From the NCBI GenBank assembly GCA_021648845.1, contig JAKJHY010000021.1, positions 1 through 64,000 on the forward strand: 64,000 nucleotides of DNA, written 5' to 3'. Below are positions 46,601 to 54,846 of the stretch, piece after piece (positions within the stretch are counted from its first letter, which is position 1; each line of letters opens with the position of its first letter). The notes below the pieces were generated by a model, which made no database searches, was not told where the DNA came from, and worked only from the letters and a program-made list of their open reading frames with translations. The position numbers and the translations under genes were made by a program. This DNA comes from Mycobacterium sp. MBM (lineage in GTDB: Bacteria > Actinomycetota > Actinomycetes > Mycobacteriales > Mycobacteriaceae).

Positions 46601-46912
46601 CGCGAGCTGTGGCAGCACCGCCAGCCCATCGAGCGGGCCTACTTCTGGCTACCGTTCACGGTGCTGCGGGTGAACGCCGCGGTGGCGCTCGGAGATCTCG
46701 AGGAGGCCGAAGCCCGTGCGAGCGAGCTCGTCCCGTACTCCGGGCGTATCGCAGGGCTCGGGGTGGACGGGCTGATGGTCGGCCCCGTCGACGACGCCCT
46801 GGCCGTGGCCGCCGAGGCGCTGGGCCGCCCGGACCAGGCGCGGGCGTACCGGGCGGCGGCCGCGCAGCTGCGGGACAGGTTGGCCGCACAGGCCCGTGAC
46901 TTCATCGACTGA
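43604..46912 (+). CDS. very large SARP-type transcriptional regulator with AAA ATPase and TPR-like region
   Basis: 1102 aa from GTG 43604, 17 bp behind serS. Residues 1-95 form an OmpR-like DNA-binding domain (RVSVLGAVRAWTG at the start, LQVYVSHLRRGIEPG). Residues 95-240 are a BTAD domain (FAEFGDTLWAVPEVARLNELRLAAVEYRAAALVELGRY), then an AAA_16 ATPase with Walker A GEAGSGKTTL (about 307-316) and Walker B LAVVLDDLHR (about 404-413). The rest is helical TPR-like. This is the layout of large SARP/AfsR activators. It has no direct counterpart beside serS in M. tuberculosis. Targets unknown. Confidence 0.85.
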   Translation: MATQGPVRVSVLGAVRAWTGTDPVALGSRLQRALLARLVVEHGNTVSVDRLIDDLWQREPPPKALTALQVYVSHLRRGIEPGRPPRTPARILVSAAPGYCLRLPVDAVDAWRFEAGIAAAYDETDAQRRLEHLDKALAEWSGDPFAEFGDTLWAVPEVARLNELRLAAVEYRAAALVELGRYATAVAALERHVSARPERETAVAVLATALYLAGRQVDALEVLRHNRKRLFDELGLEPGKALKELEHDILRHADHLDPSPPRPRPQPVAPQVDATAEHAAYGRAEELAVIDAAARSAPSGGGAVLWIGGEAGSGKTTLAAAAAGRLQAAGWRIVHGRCPEVDGAPAGWAWTEVLRDLIDPQAPFTDRQALAPLLHDGAAAEAGTFWLGQAVADVLGASARRQPLAVVLDDLHRTDGLTLELLRLVADRVEGGRVLLIGTYRPSEDGGELEVARAALAVRTAAHLMLGGLDASATAALAADCGLASATGEMLRQLRERTGGNPLFVRELARLMAAEGPAAVWASVPAGVRDVVRRRLARLPDPTVAALSRAAVLGRDIDVDLLAELARSDPDDLLDALEPAVLMGLLDEPEPGRLRFAHGLIRDTLYEDISKLRRCRWHAAALRSLLSGGRCVDAATLAHHAVAGAVEETASAAASLAKAAASEAVSVGAYAEAARQWRATVQMLELAAETGGLDREIEARCGLIAALAQSGDAVAARIEVKNGLRLSAGTARDDLTVRVLTAWDTPLVWRDREYDESDPELIALLRRMLAPDTAVGLTVADRIKLLKALFVELEGADPDGALAVSTELLVLARRAHAEHPASSGRLLCTALNVRAYCALGPDLDAERESVAAELLTTAEAAEQADYQAVAHWLLSLAAGHRSDLATAKRHADLALARAGTGQLVHLLGVLGLFQARMYLLAGRLEQAVHAYTDLAARMVESGAANGAKLAMVGRVTGEFCLGDLGRLADELVYFYQEVSVAALDAAVLALVARGRDAQARELWQHRQPIERAYFWLPFTVLRVNAAVALGDLEEAEARASELVPYSGRIAGLGVDGLMVGPVDDALAVAAEALGRPDQARAYRAAAAQLRDRLAAQARDFID

Positions 46913-46954
46913 GCCGTGTCCCTCGGAGGACCCACCCGCAGTAGGGTTGCAGCC

Positions 46955-47761
46955 ATGATGAATATCGAGCTCGCCGAACTCCGCAACTGGTTCGGCTTCG
47001 GGGTGGCAGGCAACTTCGCCGGGCATCTCGAACAGGCAGGTGAGGCAGCCGATTTCGTAAACGTCGCGTCCGAAGGGGGCGCACCGAAGGGAATCTTCCC
47101 GTGGTACGCCCCGGGCAACGACACCTTCCTCGGCGAGTTCCCGCTCTCCCATGACTCGATCGCCCTGCCGGCCAGCGACACCCCGCTGAATCTGCAGATC
47201 GAACCCGAGGTCGGCTTGGCCTGCCGGGTGGTATGGCGGGGGGACACCGTGGCCTCGCTGGAACCCTTCGCGCTCGGGGCCTTCAACGACTGCTCTATTC
47301 GCCGACCCAACGCCCCCAAGATCAGTCACAAGAAGAACTGGGGCCCGGCGTCCAAAGGAGTCGCTCGCCAGTTCTTCGACATCAGCGACTTGACCCCGGA
47401 CGGCCCGACCGCCACCCTGCGGCTGGTCTGCTACCTGCGTGCCGCCGACGGCCAGCAGCATGAGTACGGCCTGGATTCACCGTTGCTGGGCTACTCCTAC
47501 TACGGCGAAGTGCTGTTGGACTGGATCACCGAGCGGCTGGCCAACCAGAAGGGATCGCCGGAGACACCGCTGGAGGACGTCGGCGCATTGATGGTCGCCG
47601 CCGGCCACCCCGAACACGTGCTCATCGGCATCGGCGCGACGCGCTACACCGCGCTGGGGGAGTCGACGTTCCTGGCACCGGGTGACGAGGCCATCGTCCG
47701 GGTGTATGACACCGCATCGGATGCGGCTTCGGAACTGCGGCAGACGGTTTCGGGAAGCTAG
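46955..47761 (+). CDS. DUF5718 family protein
   Basis: 268 aa. ATG 46955 and ATG 46958 are adjacent; either could be used. Conserved segments are LRNWFGFGVAGNFAGHLEQAGEA (residues 9-31), PKGIFPWYAPG and AFNDCSIRRPNAPKISHKKNWG (about 109-130). It resembles a catalytic fold distantly like fumarylacetoacetate hydrolases but lacks their full metal triad, so no activity is claimed. Followed by the MOSC gene after 5 bp. Confidence 0.75.
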   Translation: MMNIELAELRNWFGFGVAGNFAGHLEQAGEAADFVNVASEGGAPKGIFPWYAPGNDTFLGEFPLSHDSIALPASDTPLNLQIEPEVGLACRVVWRGDTVASLEPFALGAFNDCSIRRPNAPKISHKKNWGPASKGVARQFFDISDLTPDGPTATLRLVCYLRAADGQQHEYGLDSPLLGYSYYGEVLLDWITERLANQKGSPETPLEDVGALMVAAGHPEHVLIGIGATRYTALGESTFLAPGDEAIVRVYDTASDAASELRQTVSGS

Positions 47762-47766
47762 CCACG

Positions 47767-48753
47767 ATGTCACCCACCGTGCTCGAGCTGTGGCGCTTCC
47801 CGGTCAAGTCGATGGGCGGTGGCCGCGTCGAACGGATGCGCGTCGATCGCCGCGGTGTGCACGCCGACCGGCTGTGGGCGGTCCGCGATGTCGAAAAGGG
47901 CGTGACCGCTTCGGCGCGACGGGTGCCGGTGCTGCTGGGTTGTTCGGCGCGCTATCTCACCGAACCCGGTGCGGATGCCGGTCCGGGCAATGTGCCCGCC
48001 GTCGTGGTGAGCTTTCCCGATGGGCGCGAGCTGACCGGGGACGATCCGGCGGTGAACACGGCGCTGTCGGAGTTGGTCGGCCGGGAGATGCGGCTGGTGG
48101 CGCTGCCCGGCCTCGGCGATACCAGTCAGCATCGGATGTCGATATCGGACTCGCTGGCGAACTTCCGGGCAGCGCAGGTGCGCAAGGACTTCGGGCTTGC
48201 CGAGGACGAGGCGCTGCCGGACACATCGGTGTTCTCGACCAAGGACATCATCACGCTGGCCCGGTTCTCCACACCGCCGGGCAGTTTCGTCGACCTCAGC
48301 CCGGTGCATCTGATGAGTACCGCGAGTCTGCGCCAGCTCTCGCCGGCGGCCGAGCCGTACGATGTGCGCCGGTTCCGGCCCAACCTGCTCGTCGACGTCG
48401 GCGAGGACGGTCCGGAGTTTCCCGAATCGGCATGGGTGGGTGGCGAGTTGCGTGTCGGGACGGCCCGGCTGCAGGTCAGCATCCCGACCATCCGGTGCGT
48501 CGTCCCGACCCGTCCGCAACCCGGGATTGCACTCGACAAGACAATCACCCGTCGGCTGGCCGACCGCACCGACCGCTTCCTCGGGGTGTATGCCGACGTG
48601 TCGACGCCCGGGCTGGTTTGTGTGGGTGACCGCGTCGATGTGGTCTTGGCCAAGCCGCCCAATGCCTTCCAGCGTGCGACGACAGTGCTCACCAAATCGG
48701 CGACCAGGGGTGCCCAGCGGCTGCTCGAGGCGACCGTGTTGCGGGCCCGTTAG
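47767..48753 (+). CDS. MOSC domain protein with N-terminal beta-barrel
   Basis: 328 aa. Starts VLELWRFPVKSMGGGRVERM (residues 5-24), the MOSC_N barrel signature, then GVHADRLWAVRDV. The MOSC domain occupies about 155-290 with PDTSVFSTKDII, FRPNLLVDV and RCVVPTRPQPG, the last carrying the Cys used by molybdenum cofactor sulfurase-like proteins to bind sulfur or the Mo cofactor. Related to mARC-type proteins that act on N-hydroxylated compounds. Its stop overlaps the convergent small gene. Confidence 0.85.
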   Translation: MSPTVLELWRFPVKSMGGGRVERMRVDRRGVHADRLWAVRDVEKGVTASARRVPVLLGCSARYLTEPGADAGPGNVPAVVVSFPDGRELTGDDPAVNTALSELVGREMRLVALPGLGDTSQHRMSISDSLANFRAAQVRKDFGLAEDEALPDTSVFSTKDIITLARFSTPPGSFVDLSPVHLMSTASLRQLSPAAEPYDVRRFRPNLLVDVGEDGPEFPESAWVGGELRVGTARLQVSIPTIRCVVPTRPQPGIALDKTITRRLADRTDRFLGVYADVSTPGLVCVGDRVDVVLAKPPNAFQRATTVLTKSATRGAQRLLEATVLRAR

Positions 48754-49085
48754 CCGGCCAGCAGCTCCTGCAGCACGGAGAGGAACTCCCTGGCCCGCAG
48801 CGGGGTGAACGCCGGGCTGGGACGGGTGCCGGGTACGTCGAGCACCACCAGCGTCGACTTGATCGGCCGCCAGACGTCCAACGGCAGCCATCGGCGCGGG
48901 TCATCGGCGGGCCCCCAGATTCGGAAGCGGTCGAACGCCGGGCCCATCGTCTCGGTCCGGTAGCCGCGGATCGCCTGTAGCGGAATGATCTTCGATGTCC
49001 CCGAGGGAAAGTGGTAGCGGCGCAGCGTCAACGCCTGACGATCCAGCTGGATCAACCCGTCGTCGTAGGACACCGCCGTGGTCAT
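48750..49085 (-). CDS. conserved 111-aa protein coupled to the Rieske protein gene
   Basis: 111 aa from ATG 49085, which overlaps the Rieske gene's stop by ATGA. It has a beta-rich first half (LIQLDRQALTLRRYHFPSGTSKIIPLQAIRGY) like a small PH-type domain and a helical end (REFLSVLQELLAG). Tight coupling suggests the two proteins work together, perhaps as membrane or substrate adapter. The convergent MOSC stop overlaps by 4 bp. Family not recognised. Confidence 0.65.
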   Translation of the reverse strand: MTTAVSYDDGLIQLDRQALTLRRYHFPSGTSKIIPLQAIRGYRTETMGPAFDRFRIWGPADDPRRWLPLDVWRPIKSTLVVLDVPGTRPSPAFTPLRAREFLSVLQELLAG

Positions 49086-50641
49086 GACGTTCGCGCACTC
49101 CGCAACGGATGCCCCTTGGCGGTCAGGCACCGGCCGGAGTCCAGGTTCCACTGCCAGCCGTGCAGATTGCAGGTCAGTGTGGAACCTTCGACCACGCCGA
49201 ATTTGGAGAGATCGGCCTTCAGGTGCGGACAGCGACGCTGGATCTCCCAGCCGTCGAGCACCGTCGAGGAGCTGTCATCGTGTGCTTCGGCGAACCAGCC
49301 GTCGGCGTAGGCGATCCGCTCGTCGGTGAGGCATTTGAAGAAGGTGTACAGGTATTCGTTGTAACCGCCCACCCGCCAGGCCCTGAACCGGGTGGACAGG
49401 AAGATGGTGTTCACCCAGTCCGGCTCGTTGTCGCGCACCACGGTGCGCACCAGCTGGGCCGGGATCTCGAAGCCGTAGCGGAACTTCTCGTCGGCAACAG
49501 GTTCGCGCACAGCACGTTTCGGGAAGTCGATGACCACCGTCTCGGTGGTGCAGTCGCCGGGCAGCCGGAGCTCGACGGGATACCCGATACCGTCGCAGAT
49601 CTGGTCGGAGGCCAGCATGATCGGCTCGAACAGGGCACGCAGCGGTTCCAACAGCGAGTCACCGTCGGCCGGGGCCCACGCGGCCTTCTCGGCGGCCAGC
49701 ACCGGTGCCTGCCGCCGGGCGTACTCCTCGATATAGGCGGCCTTGTCGGTGGTGAAGATGCGTTCCGGTTCCTCGATCGGGTGAACGAGCGAATTGAGTT
49801 GCGAGCCGGTGAAATCCGCCGTCGAGCCGGGGATCATCAGCAGACCGCCGTGGTGTCCGTGGCTGCGCAGCAGATCGAGGAACACGATCTGGTCGGGGAA
49901 GATGTTGGCCGGGTCACCGTGATCGTCGTTGAGATCGCGCAGCTGAGGATCCAGGAAGCACGGCGGGCCCGCCGAGGGCACCACCCAGCTGGCCCCGACC
50001 TGCGCGATGTACTGGCGGCAGCGGTCCATCTGGCGCTGTCTCTTCTGGGTGCCGAACGCCTCCTTGGCCCGTGCCGGCATGTCGTAGACCATCGGGTACC
50101 AGATGGCCCCGGAGTACTGCAGCATGTGCACGTCGATATGCCCGAACTCGGCGGCCAGCACGTCGAGATCGATGGGCCGGGCATCGTTCATGTTGAAAGC
50201 GGTTGTCGTACCGTCGCTCACCACCAGGCCGGAGTCACCGATCGGCCCGTCGGCGGGAGCGCGCAGCGCGATGATCATCACGTCGAGATCGCCCTTGGGC
50301 CCGCTGACCCGCTGCTTCACCGAATCGGTGGTCTCGACGAAGGTGTGAAAGCCCAGCGCTTCGAGTTCACGGCGCAGATCCGGCACCGGATAGTCGGGCA
50401 GCAGCACCACGGCGTCCTTGTTGACGTGGGCACGCAGCAGCGCCGGGTCGAAGTGATCCTTGTGCAGGTGGCTGACGTAGAGATAGTCACAGTCTCCGAG
50501 GCTGTCCCAGTCCAGCTCGGTGTTGTCCGGGAACGGGAACCAGGACGCGAAGTAGGCGGGATTGACCCAGGGGTCGCACAGGATGCTGCCCGCTGCCGTA
50601 TCGATCCGGAAACCGGCGTGTCCGACGCTTGTGACCTGCAC
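49082..50641 (-). CDS. metallo-beta-lactamase fold plus C-terminal Rieske protein (Rv3818 homologue)
   Basis: 519 aa. Start GTG 50641 is preferred over 50674 because AGGAAGG lies 6 nt upstream and the length then fits Rv3818 (about 516 aa). The MBL domain shows HLHKDH (H58, H60, D62, H63), and HVNKDAVVLLPDYPVPDLR follows. The C-terminal Rieske cluster ligands are CPHLKAD and CNLHGWQW (about residues 465-490). This combination occurs in the CMP-N-acetylneuraminate hydroxylase family. What it hydroxylates or cleaves in mycobacteria is unknown. Confidence 0.82.
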   Translation of the reverse strand: MQVTSVGHAGFRIDTAAGSILCDPWVNPAYFASWFPFPDNTELDWDSLGDCDYLYVSHLHKDHFDPALLRAHVNKDAVVLLPDYPVPDLRRELEALGFHTFVETTDSVKQRVSGPKGDLDVMIIALRAPADGPIGDSGLVVSDGTTTAFNMNDARPIDLDVLAAEFGHIDVHMLQYSGAIWYPMVYDMPARAKEAFGTQKRQRQMDRCRQYIAQVGASWVVPSAGPPCFLDPQLRDLNDDHGDPANIFPDQIVFLDLLRSHGHHGGLLMIPGSTADFTGSQLNSLVHPIEEPERIFTTDKAAYIEEYARRQAPVLAAEKAAWAPADGDSLLEPLRALFEPIMLASDQICDGIGYPVELRLPGDCTTETVVIDFPKRAVREPVADEKFRYGFEIPAQLVRTVVRDNEPDWVNTIFLSTRFRAWRVGGYNEYLYTFFKCLTDERIAYADGWFAEAHDDSSSTVLDGWEIQRRCPHLKADLSKFGVVEGSTLTCNLHGWQWNLDSGRCLTAKGHPLRSARTS

Positions 50642-50737
50642 GAATGACCTTCCTGGTGTGCGATGCTCGGTCACGAGTTTAGCGTCAGCGGCGGCGCTCT
50701 ACCGCCACGGCGGGCCGGTGGAACTAGGCTGGGGCGT

Positions 50738-51511
50738 GTGGAACCGGTATACGGGACAGTCATCCAAGCCGCCCGGCTGGTGTGGCGGCTGCAGGGACTG
50801 AAGTTCACTGTGTCCGGGGTGGAGAATCTGCCGGTCACCGGCGGCGCCGTCATCGCGGTCAATCACACCAGCTACTTCGACTTCACGTTCGCCGGTCTAC
50901 CGGCCTATGAACAGGGTCGCGGTCGCAAGGTGCGCTTCATGGCGAAGAAGGAGGTCTTCGATCACAAGATCGGCGGCCCGCTGATGCGCAAGCTGCGCCA
51001 TATCGAAGTGGACCGGGCCAGCGGTGCGGACTCCTTCGCCGCGGCCTGCGCGGCATTGAAGGCGGGGGAACTCGTCGGCGTCTACCCCGAGGCGACCATC
51101 AGCCGCAGTTTCGAGATCAAGGACTTGAAGTCCGGTGCGGCGCGCATGGCGATCGCGGCAGATGTGCCGATCGTCCCGCACATCATCTGGGGTGCCCAGC
51201 GGGTGTGGACCAAGGGCCACCCGCGCAATATGCGCAGGCCCAAGGTGCCGATCTCGGTTGCCGTCGGCGAACCGATCTATCCGACATTGCCACCGGCCGA
51301 ACTGACCGAACTTTTGCGCCACCGGATGCAGCACCTGCTGGAGAAGGTGCAGGACGCCTACGGACCGCATCCCGCGGGTGAGTTCTGGGTCCCGCACCGG
51401 CTCGGCGGGGGTGCGCCCACGCTGGCGGAGGCGAACCGGATGGACATGGAGGAGGCCGCCGAAAAGGCGGCCAGGCGCACGGCCGACCCCACGGGTGAGG
51501 CACCGGAGTAG
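50738..51511 (+). CDS. PlsC-type 1-acylglycerol-phosphate acyltransferase (Rv3816c homologue)
   Basis: 257 aa from GTG 50738. NHTSYFDFTF (about residues 47-56) is the catalytic HxxxxD motif; VGVYPEATISRSFE (about 112-125) is the substrate-binding EGT-like region, and PIVPHIIWGAQRVW follows. It adds an acyl chain to lysophosphatidate or a related acceptor in membrane lipid synthesis. A second acyltransferase starts 5 bp behind, in the same order as M. tuberculosis Rv3816c-Rv3815c. Confidence 0.9.
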   Translation: MEPVYGTVIQAARLVWRLQGLKFTVSGVENLPVTGGAVIAVNHTSYFDFTFAGLPAYEQGRGRKVRFMAKKEVFDHKIGGPLMRKLRHIEVDRASGADSFAAACAALKAGELVGVYPEATISRSFEIKDLKSGAARMAIAADVPIVPHIIWGAQRVWTKGHPRNMRRPKVPISVAVGEPIYPTLPPAELTELLRHRMQHLLEKVQDAYGPHPAGEFWVPHRLGGGAPTLAEANRMDMEEAAEKAARRTADPTGEAPE

Positions 51512-51516
51512 GCCGC

Positions 51517-52272
51517 ATGGAACCGGTCTTTCGAGCCCTGGAGATCGCGGGAAGGACAGCCGTTCGCGTCACCGGAACCCGGATAACTTACCGTGGTCTG
51601 GAACATATTCCGTCCACCGGGGCGGCGGTGGTGGCGATCAACCACACGGGGTATGTCGACTTCCTACCCGCGGCGCTGGCGGCGATGTACCGAAAGCGGC
51701 GGATGCGGTTCATGATCAAGGCCGAGATGCAGGATGTGACGTTCGTGAGGTTCCTCATCAACCGGTCGGGGACCATACCGGTGGATCGCAGTGCGGGCGG
51801 CGAGGCATACCCGGTGGCGGTGCAGCGGCTGCGGGACGGCGAGCTGGTCGGGGTCTATCCCGAGGCCACCATCAGTCGCAGCTTCGAGCTCAAGGAGTTC
51901 AAGACCGGCGCCGCCCGGATGGCATTCGAGGCGCAGGTGCCCATCATCCCGTTGGTGGTGTGGGGTGCGCACCGGATATGGACGAAGGATCATCCGAAGA
52001 ACTTGGGCCGTCGCAAGATTCCCGTCACCGTGTCGGTGGGCGCCCCGTTGCGACCAGGACCGGATGTTGACCGCACGATGAACGAGTTGAGGACCGCGAT
52101 GCGAGCATTACTGCACGAGGCGCAGGACGCCTACCCACACCCGGCCGGCGCGCACTGGGTGCCGCAGCGGCTGGGCGGTGGTGCGCCGACGCCCGATGCG
52201 GCCCGGGCGCTCGACGAGGCGGAGGCCGCCGAGCGGGTGCGGCGGCAGCGTGGCCGATCCGGTCGTCGCTGA
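51517..52272 (+). CDS. PlsC-type acyltransferase (Rv3815c homologue)
   Basis: 251 aa. HxxxxD is NHTGYVDF (about residues 43-50), VGVYPEATISRSFE matches the first enzyme, and IIPLVVWGAHRIW also. The two proteins are clearly paralogues, a tandem duplication kept in mycobacteria; acceptor or chain-length preference may differ. The stop overlaps the HAD gene's ATG by one base. C-terminal AHWVPQRLGGGAPTPD is shared with the first paralogue (WVPHRLGGGAPT). Confidence 0.9.
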   Translation: MEPVFRALEIAGRTAVRVTGTRITYRGLEHIPSTGAAVVAINHTGYVDFLPAALAAMYRKRRMRFMIKAEMQDVTFVRFLINRSGTIPVDRSAGGEAYPVAVQRLRDGELVGVYPEATISRSFELKEFKTGAARMAFEAQVPIIPLVVWGAHRIWTKDHPKNLGRRKIPVTVSVGAPLRPGPDVDRTMNELRTAMRALLHEAQDAYPHPAGAHWVPQRLGGGAPTPDAARALDEAEAAERVRRQRGRSGRR

Positions 52273-53084
52273 TGCTGCCTGCGCTTATCGCCACCGATGT
52301 CGATGGCACGCTGCTCGACGAGCACGAGCGGGTGACACCGCGCACCGCTGCGGCCGTCCGTGCCGCAGTGGATTCCGGTGCCCACTTCGTGCTGGCCACC
52401 GGCCGGCCGCCGCGCTGGGTGCCGCCGGTTGTCGAACAACTCGGTTTCGCGCCGATGTCGGTGTGCGCCAACGGTGCAGTGGTCTATGACCCGCAGACCG
52501 ACCGCATCATCTCGGCCCGCACGCTTTCGGTGGCGGCGTTGACGAAGCTGGCCGAGATTGCGGCGCGGGTGATCCCGGGAGCGGGGCTGGCGGTGGAGCG
52601 CGTCGGCCGCAGTGCCCACGATGCGGCGACGCCGCAGTTCGTCAGCTCACCCGGGTACGAACACGCCTGGCTGAACCCGGACAACACCGAGGTGTCGCTG
52701 GAGGATCTGCTCAGCGCGCCCGCGGTCAAGCTGTTGATCCGCAAGGCGGGGGCCCGCAGCGGAGATATGGCCGCCGCGCTGGCTGAGCACATCGGGTCCG
52801 AGGGGGACCTGACCTACTCGACCAACAATGGGCTCATCGAGGTACTGCCCCGCGGCCTGAGCAAGGCCACCGGGATCGCCGAGGTGGCTGGACCGCTGGG
52901 CGTCGAGCCCGCCGATATCGTCGCCTTCGGTGATATGCCCAATGACATCCCGATGCTGCGCTGGGCTGGGCTGGGAGTGGCGATGGGCAACGCTCATCCC
53001 GAAGCGCTGGCGGCCGCCGACGAGATCACCGCCCCCAATACCGATGACGGCTTGGCGCGGGTGCTCGAACGGTGGTGGCTCTAG
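52272..53084 (+). CDS. Cof-type HAD phosphatase (Rv3813c homologue)
   Basis: 270 aa. Motif I ATDVDGTLLDEH (about residues 6-17), motif II in the LATGRPP segment (about 43-49), Lys near LSKATGIAEVAG and motif IV FGDMPNDIPMLRWAG (about 218-232) define a Cof/SupH-type HAD with a C2b cap. These dephosphorylate sugar or nucleotide phosphates. Begins inside the last codon of the acyltransferase gene (TGATG). Confidence 0.9.
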   Translation: MLPALIATDVDGTLLDEHERVTPRTAAAVRAAVDSGAHFVLATGRPPRWVPPVVEQLGFAPMSVCANGAVVYDPQTDRIISARTLSVAALTKLAEIAARVIPGAGLAVERVGRSAHDAATPQFVSSPGYEHAWLNPDNTEVSLEDLLSAPAVKLLIRKAGARSGDMAAALAEHIGSEGDLTYSTNNGLIEVLPRGLSKATGIAEVAGPLGVEPADIVAFGDMPNDIPMLRWAGLGVAMGNAHPEALAAADEITAPNTDDGLARVLERWWL

Positions 53085-53103
53085 TTGGCTAGTCGGTTCA
53101 GGT

Positions 53104-54693
53104 TCAGGCCCGATTGTTGATCGGGGTGAACCGCTCGAGCTGGACGGGGGAGTGGTCGGGGCGCGGAAGTTGTACCGGCACACCGTCGATGACACGGGTG
53201 ACCAGACCGGTCTCGCGGTCGAAGTTCAGCGTGCCGTGCTGGAAGTTCTGCTTGATCCACAGCGGTTCACCGATCTCGGTGCTGGTCGGCAACCCCAGGG
53301 CGCCTCGCTCGAATCCCAGTGTGCCCCAGGCCTCGTAGATGGCGCCGGTGAGCGGTTGGGCGCCGGTCTCCGGTGACCAGTACATGGCACCGCGGTCGAA
53401 GGTGACATATCGGGTGGCACCGAGACCGGATGCTTCCGGTGAGGTCGGCATGCCCAGCGGTCCGTTCTCGCTGCCCAAGGCCTGCCATTTGGTGAAGATG
53501 GCCCCGCCGCGCAGGGTGTCGACCAGATCCTGCGGTCCCGGAGGCTGATTGAACCGTGCGGCGATATCGCGCAGCAGATCCATCTGCGCGTAGGCGGCGT
53601 CACCCGGGCAGTCGGTGTTGCCGACATCGCGGTGGGTGAAGATGTTGGGCAGTGTCGGTGTGGCGCCGCGGGGGAACAGGGTGAAGCTGCCACCTGCAGA
53701 GGTCAGGGCGACGGTACCGCGCGGGTCGACGTGGTCGAGGCCGAGCCGCCAGCCCAGCAGCCTTCCGGTGGTGCGCAATTGGATGGGGGTCGGGGGGACG
53801 TCGTTGAAATCGCCGAGCATCGCCACACCCCAGGTGTCGGTGTTGAACCCGCCGGTGTGCGCGCCCTGCACGGCCCGGCTCATGCCGCCGGCGCGACCCT
53901 CGAAGACTTGTCCGTACTTGTCGACCATCGCGTTGTAGGCGATATCGCACCAGCCCAGCGTGCGTGCGTGGTACTCGTAGATCGACCGGATGATGGCGGG
54001 CGAGTCCTGTGGTGTGTAGTCGTTGCTGCCGGCGGTGTGGTGCACGACGGCCGCGCGAACGCCCCGGTCGTAGATGGGGGCTCCGCACTTCATCGATTCG
54101 TTGGCACCCCATTGGGCGCGGGTGATGATCTGCGGCGCCTGGCCGGGCACGGTCGCGGCGGTGGGCGGCGGGAATTGAACGTCGACCGGCGCCTCGGGTG
54201 GGCTGATGAGTACGGCGTTGACGTTTTGCGGCAGCGGCTGTTCGACATTGGCCGGGATGTAGCCCAATTCGGCGTCGGGCTTGACTGCGGCGGGCGGGGG
54301 GGCCGGGGCGCGGGTGACTGCGATCTGCACGGTGTTGGTGCGTCCGACGAAGACCGGTTCGGTGCCGTGGGTGGCGGGTTGATCGGGTCCGACGCCCTCG
54401 AGGGATTCGGCGTCATACCAGGGTCCCCAGCTGCCGTCGGCGCGCTGGGCGCGGATGCGGGCGGTGGTCCCGTCCAGATGGTCGGCGGTAAGAGCGACCA
54501 TGGAGAACGGGGTGTCCTGGTGGATCTCGCGGATCGTCTCGCCGCCGCCGAGTTCGGTCAGCGGCTGTTGGGTGATGACGGTCTCGGCCGGTGCGTCGTC
54601 AGCGGGGAGGCCGCTGATCGCCCACGGCAGGATCGCGACGGTGCCCAGCACTGCAGACAGCAGCAAGGAGGGTGCAGGGCGACGACGTGGCAC
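53104..54693 (-). CDS. exported peptidoglycan-recognition amidase with LGFP repeats (Rv3811 homologue)
   Basis: 529 aa. A signal peptide (PSLLLSAVLGTVAILPWAISG) is followed by a long Pro-rich region, then an amidase_2/PGRP domain: IITRAQWGANESMKC (about 188-202), AVVHHTAGSNDY (about 214-225) with the first zinc His, THRDVGNTDCPGD with the second His and the Cys. The C-terminal 130 residues have LGFP-type repeats (ALGSENGPLGMPTS and GTLGFERGALGLPTS) that bind the wall polysaccharide. It cleaves N-acetylmuramoyl-L-alanine or senses peptidoglycan. Converges on the HAD gene. Confidence 0.9.
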   Translation of the reverse strand: MPRRRPAPSLLLSAVLGTVAILPWAISGLPADDAPAETVITQQPLTELGGGETIREIHQDTPFSMVALTADHLDGTTARIRAQRADGSWGPWYDAESLEGVGPDQPATHGTEPVFVGRTNTVQIAVTRAPAPPPAAVKPDAELGYIPANVEQPLPQNVNAVLISPPEAPVDVQFPPPTAATVPGQAPQIITRAQWGANESMKCGAPIYDRGVRAAVVHHTAGSNDYTPQDSPAIIRSIYEYHARTLGWCDIAYNAMVDKYGQVFEGRAGGMSRAVQGAHTGGFNTDTWGVAMLGDFNDVPPTPIQLRTTGRLLGWRLGLDHVDPRGTVALTSAGGSFTLFPRGATPTLPNIFTHRDVGNTDCPGDAAYAQMDLLRDIAARFNQPPGPQDLVDTLRGGAIFTKWQALGSENGPLGMPTSPEASGLGATRYVTFDRGAMYWSPETGAQPLTGAIYEAWGTLGFERGALGLPTSTEIGEPLWIKQNFQHGTLNFDRETGLVTRVIDGVPVQLPRPDHSPVQLERFTPINNRA

Positions 54694-54846
54694 GAGCCGA
54701 TGTTACGTATGTGCTTGTTGTTACTGGTGTTGCGACACGGGCGGAAGGTGCCAAAGTTTCACAAAATCGGCGGCCTGCGCACCTGTAACGGCACCGCAGA
54801 GCCGACGTTGGCTTCTGCGGTGCCGTTGGGTGACAGGACTATCGGG

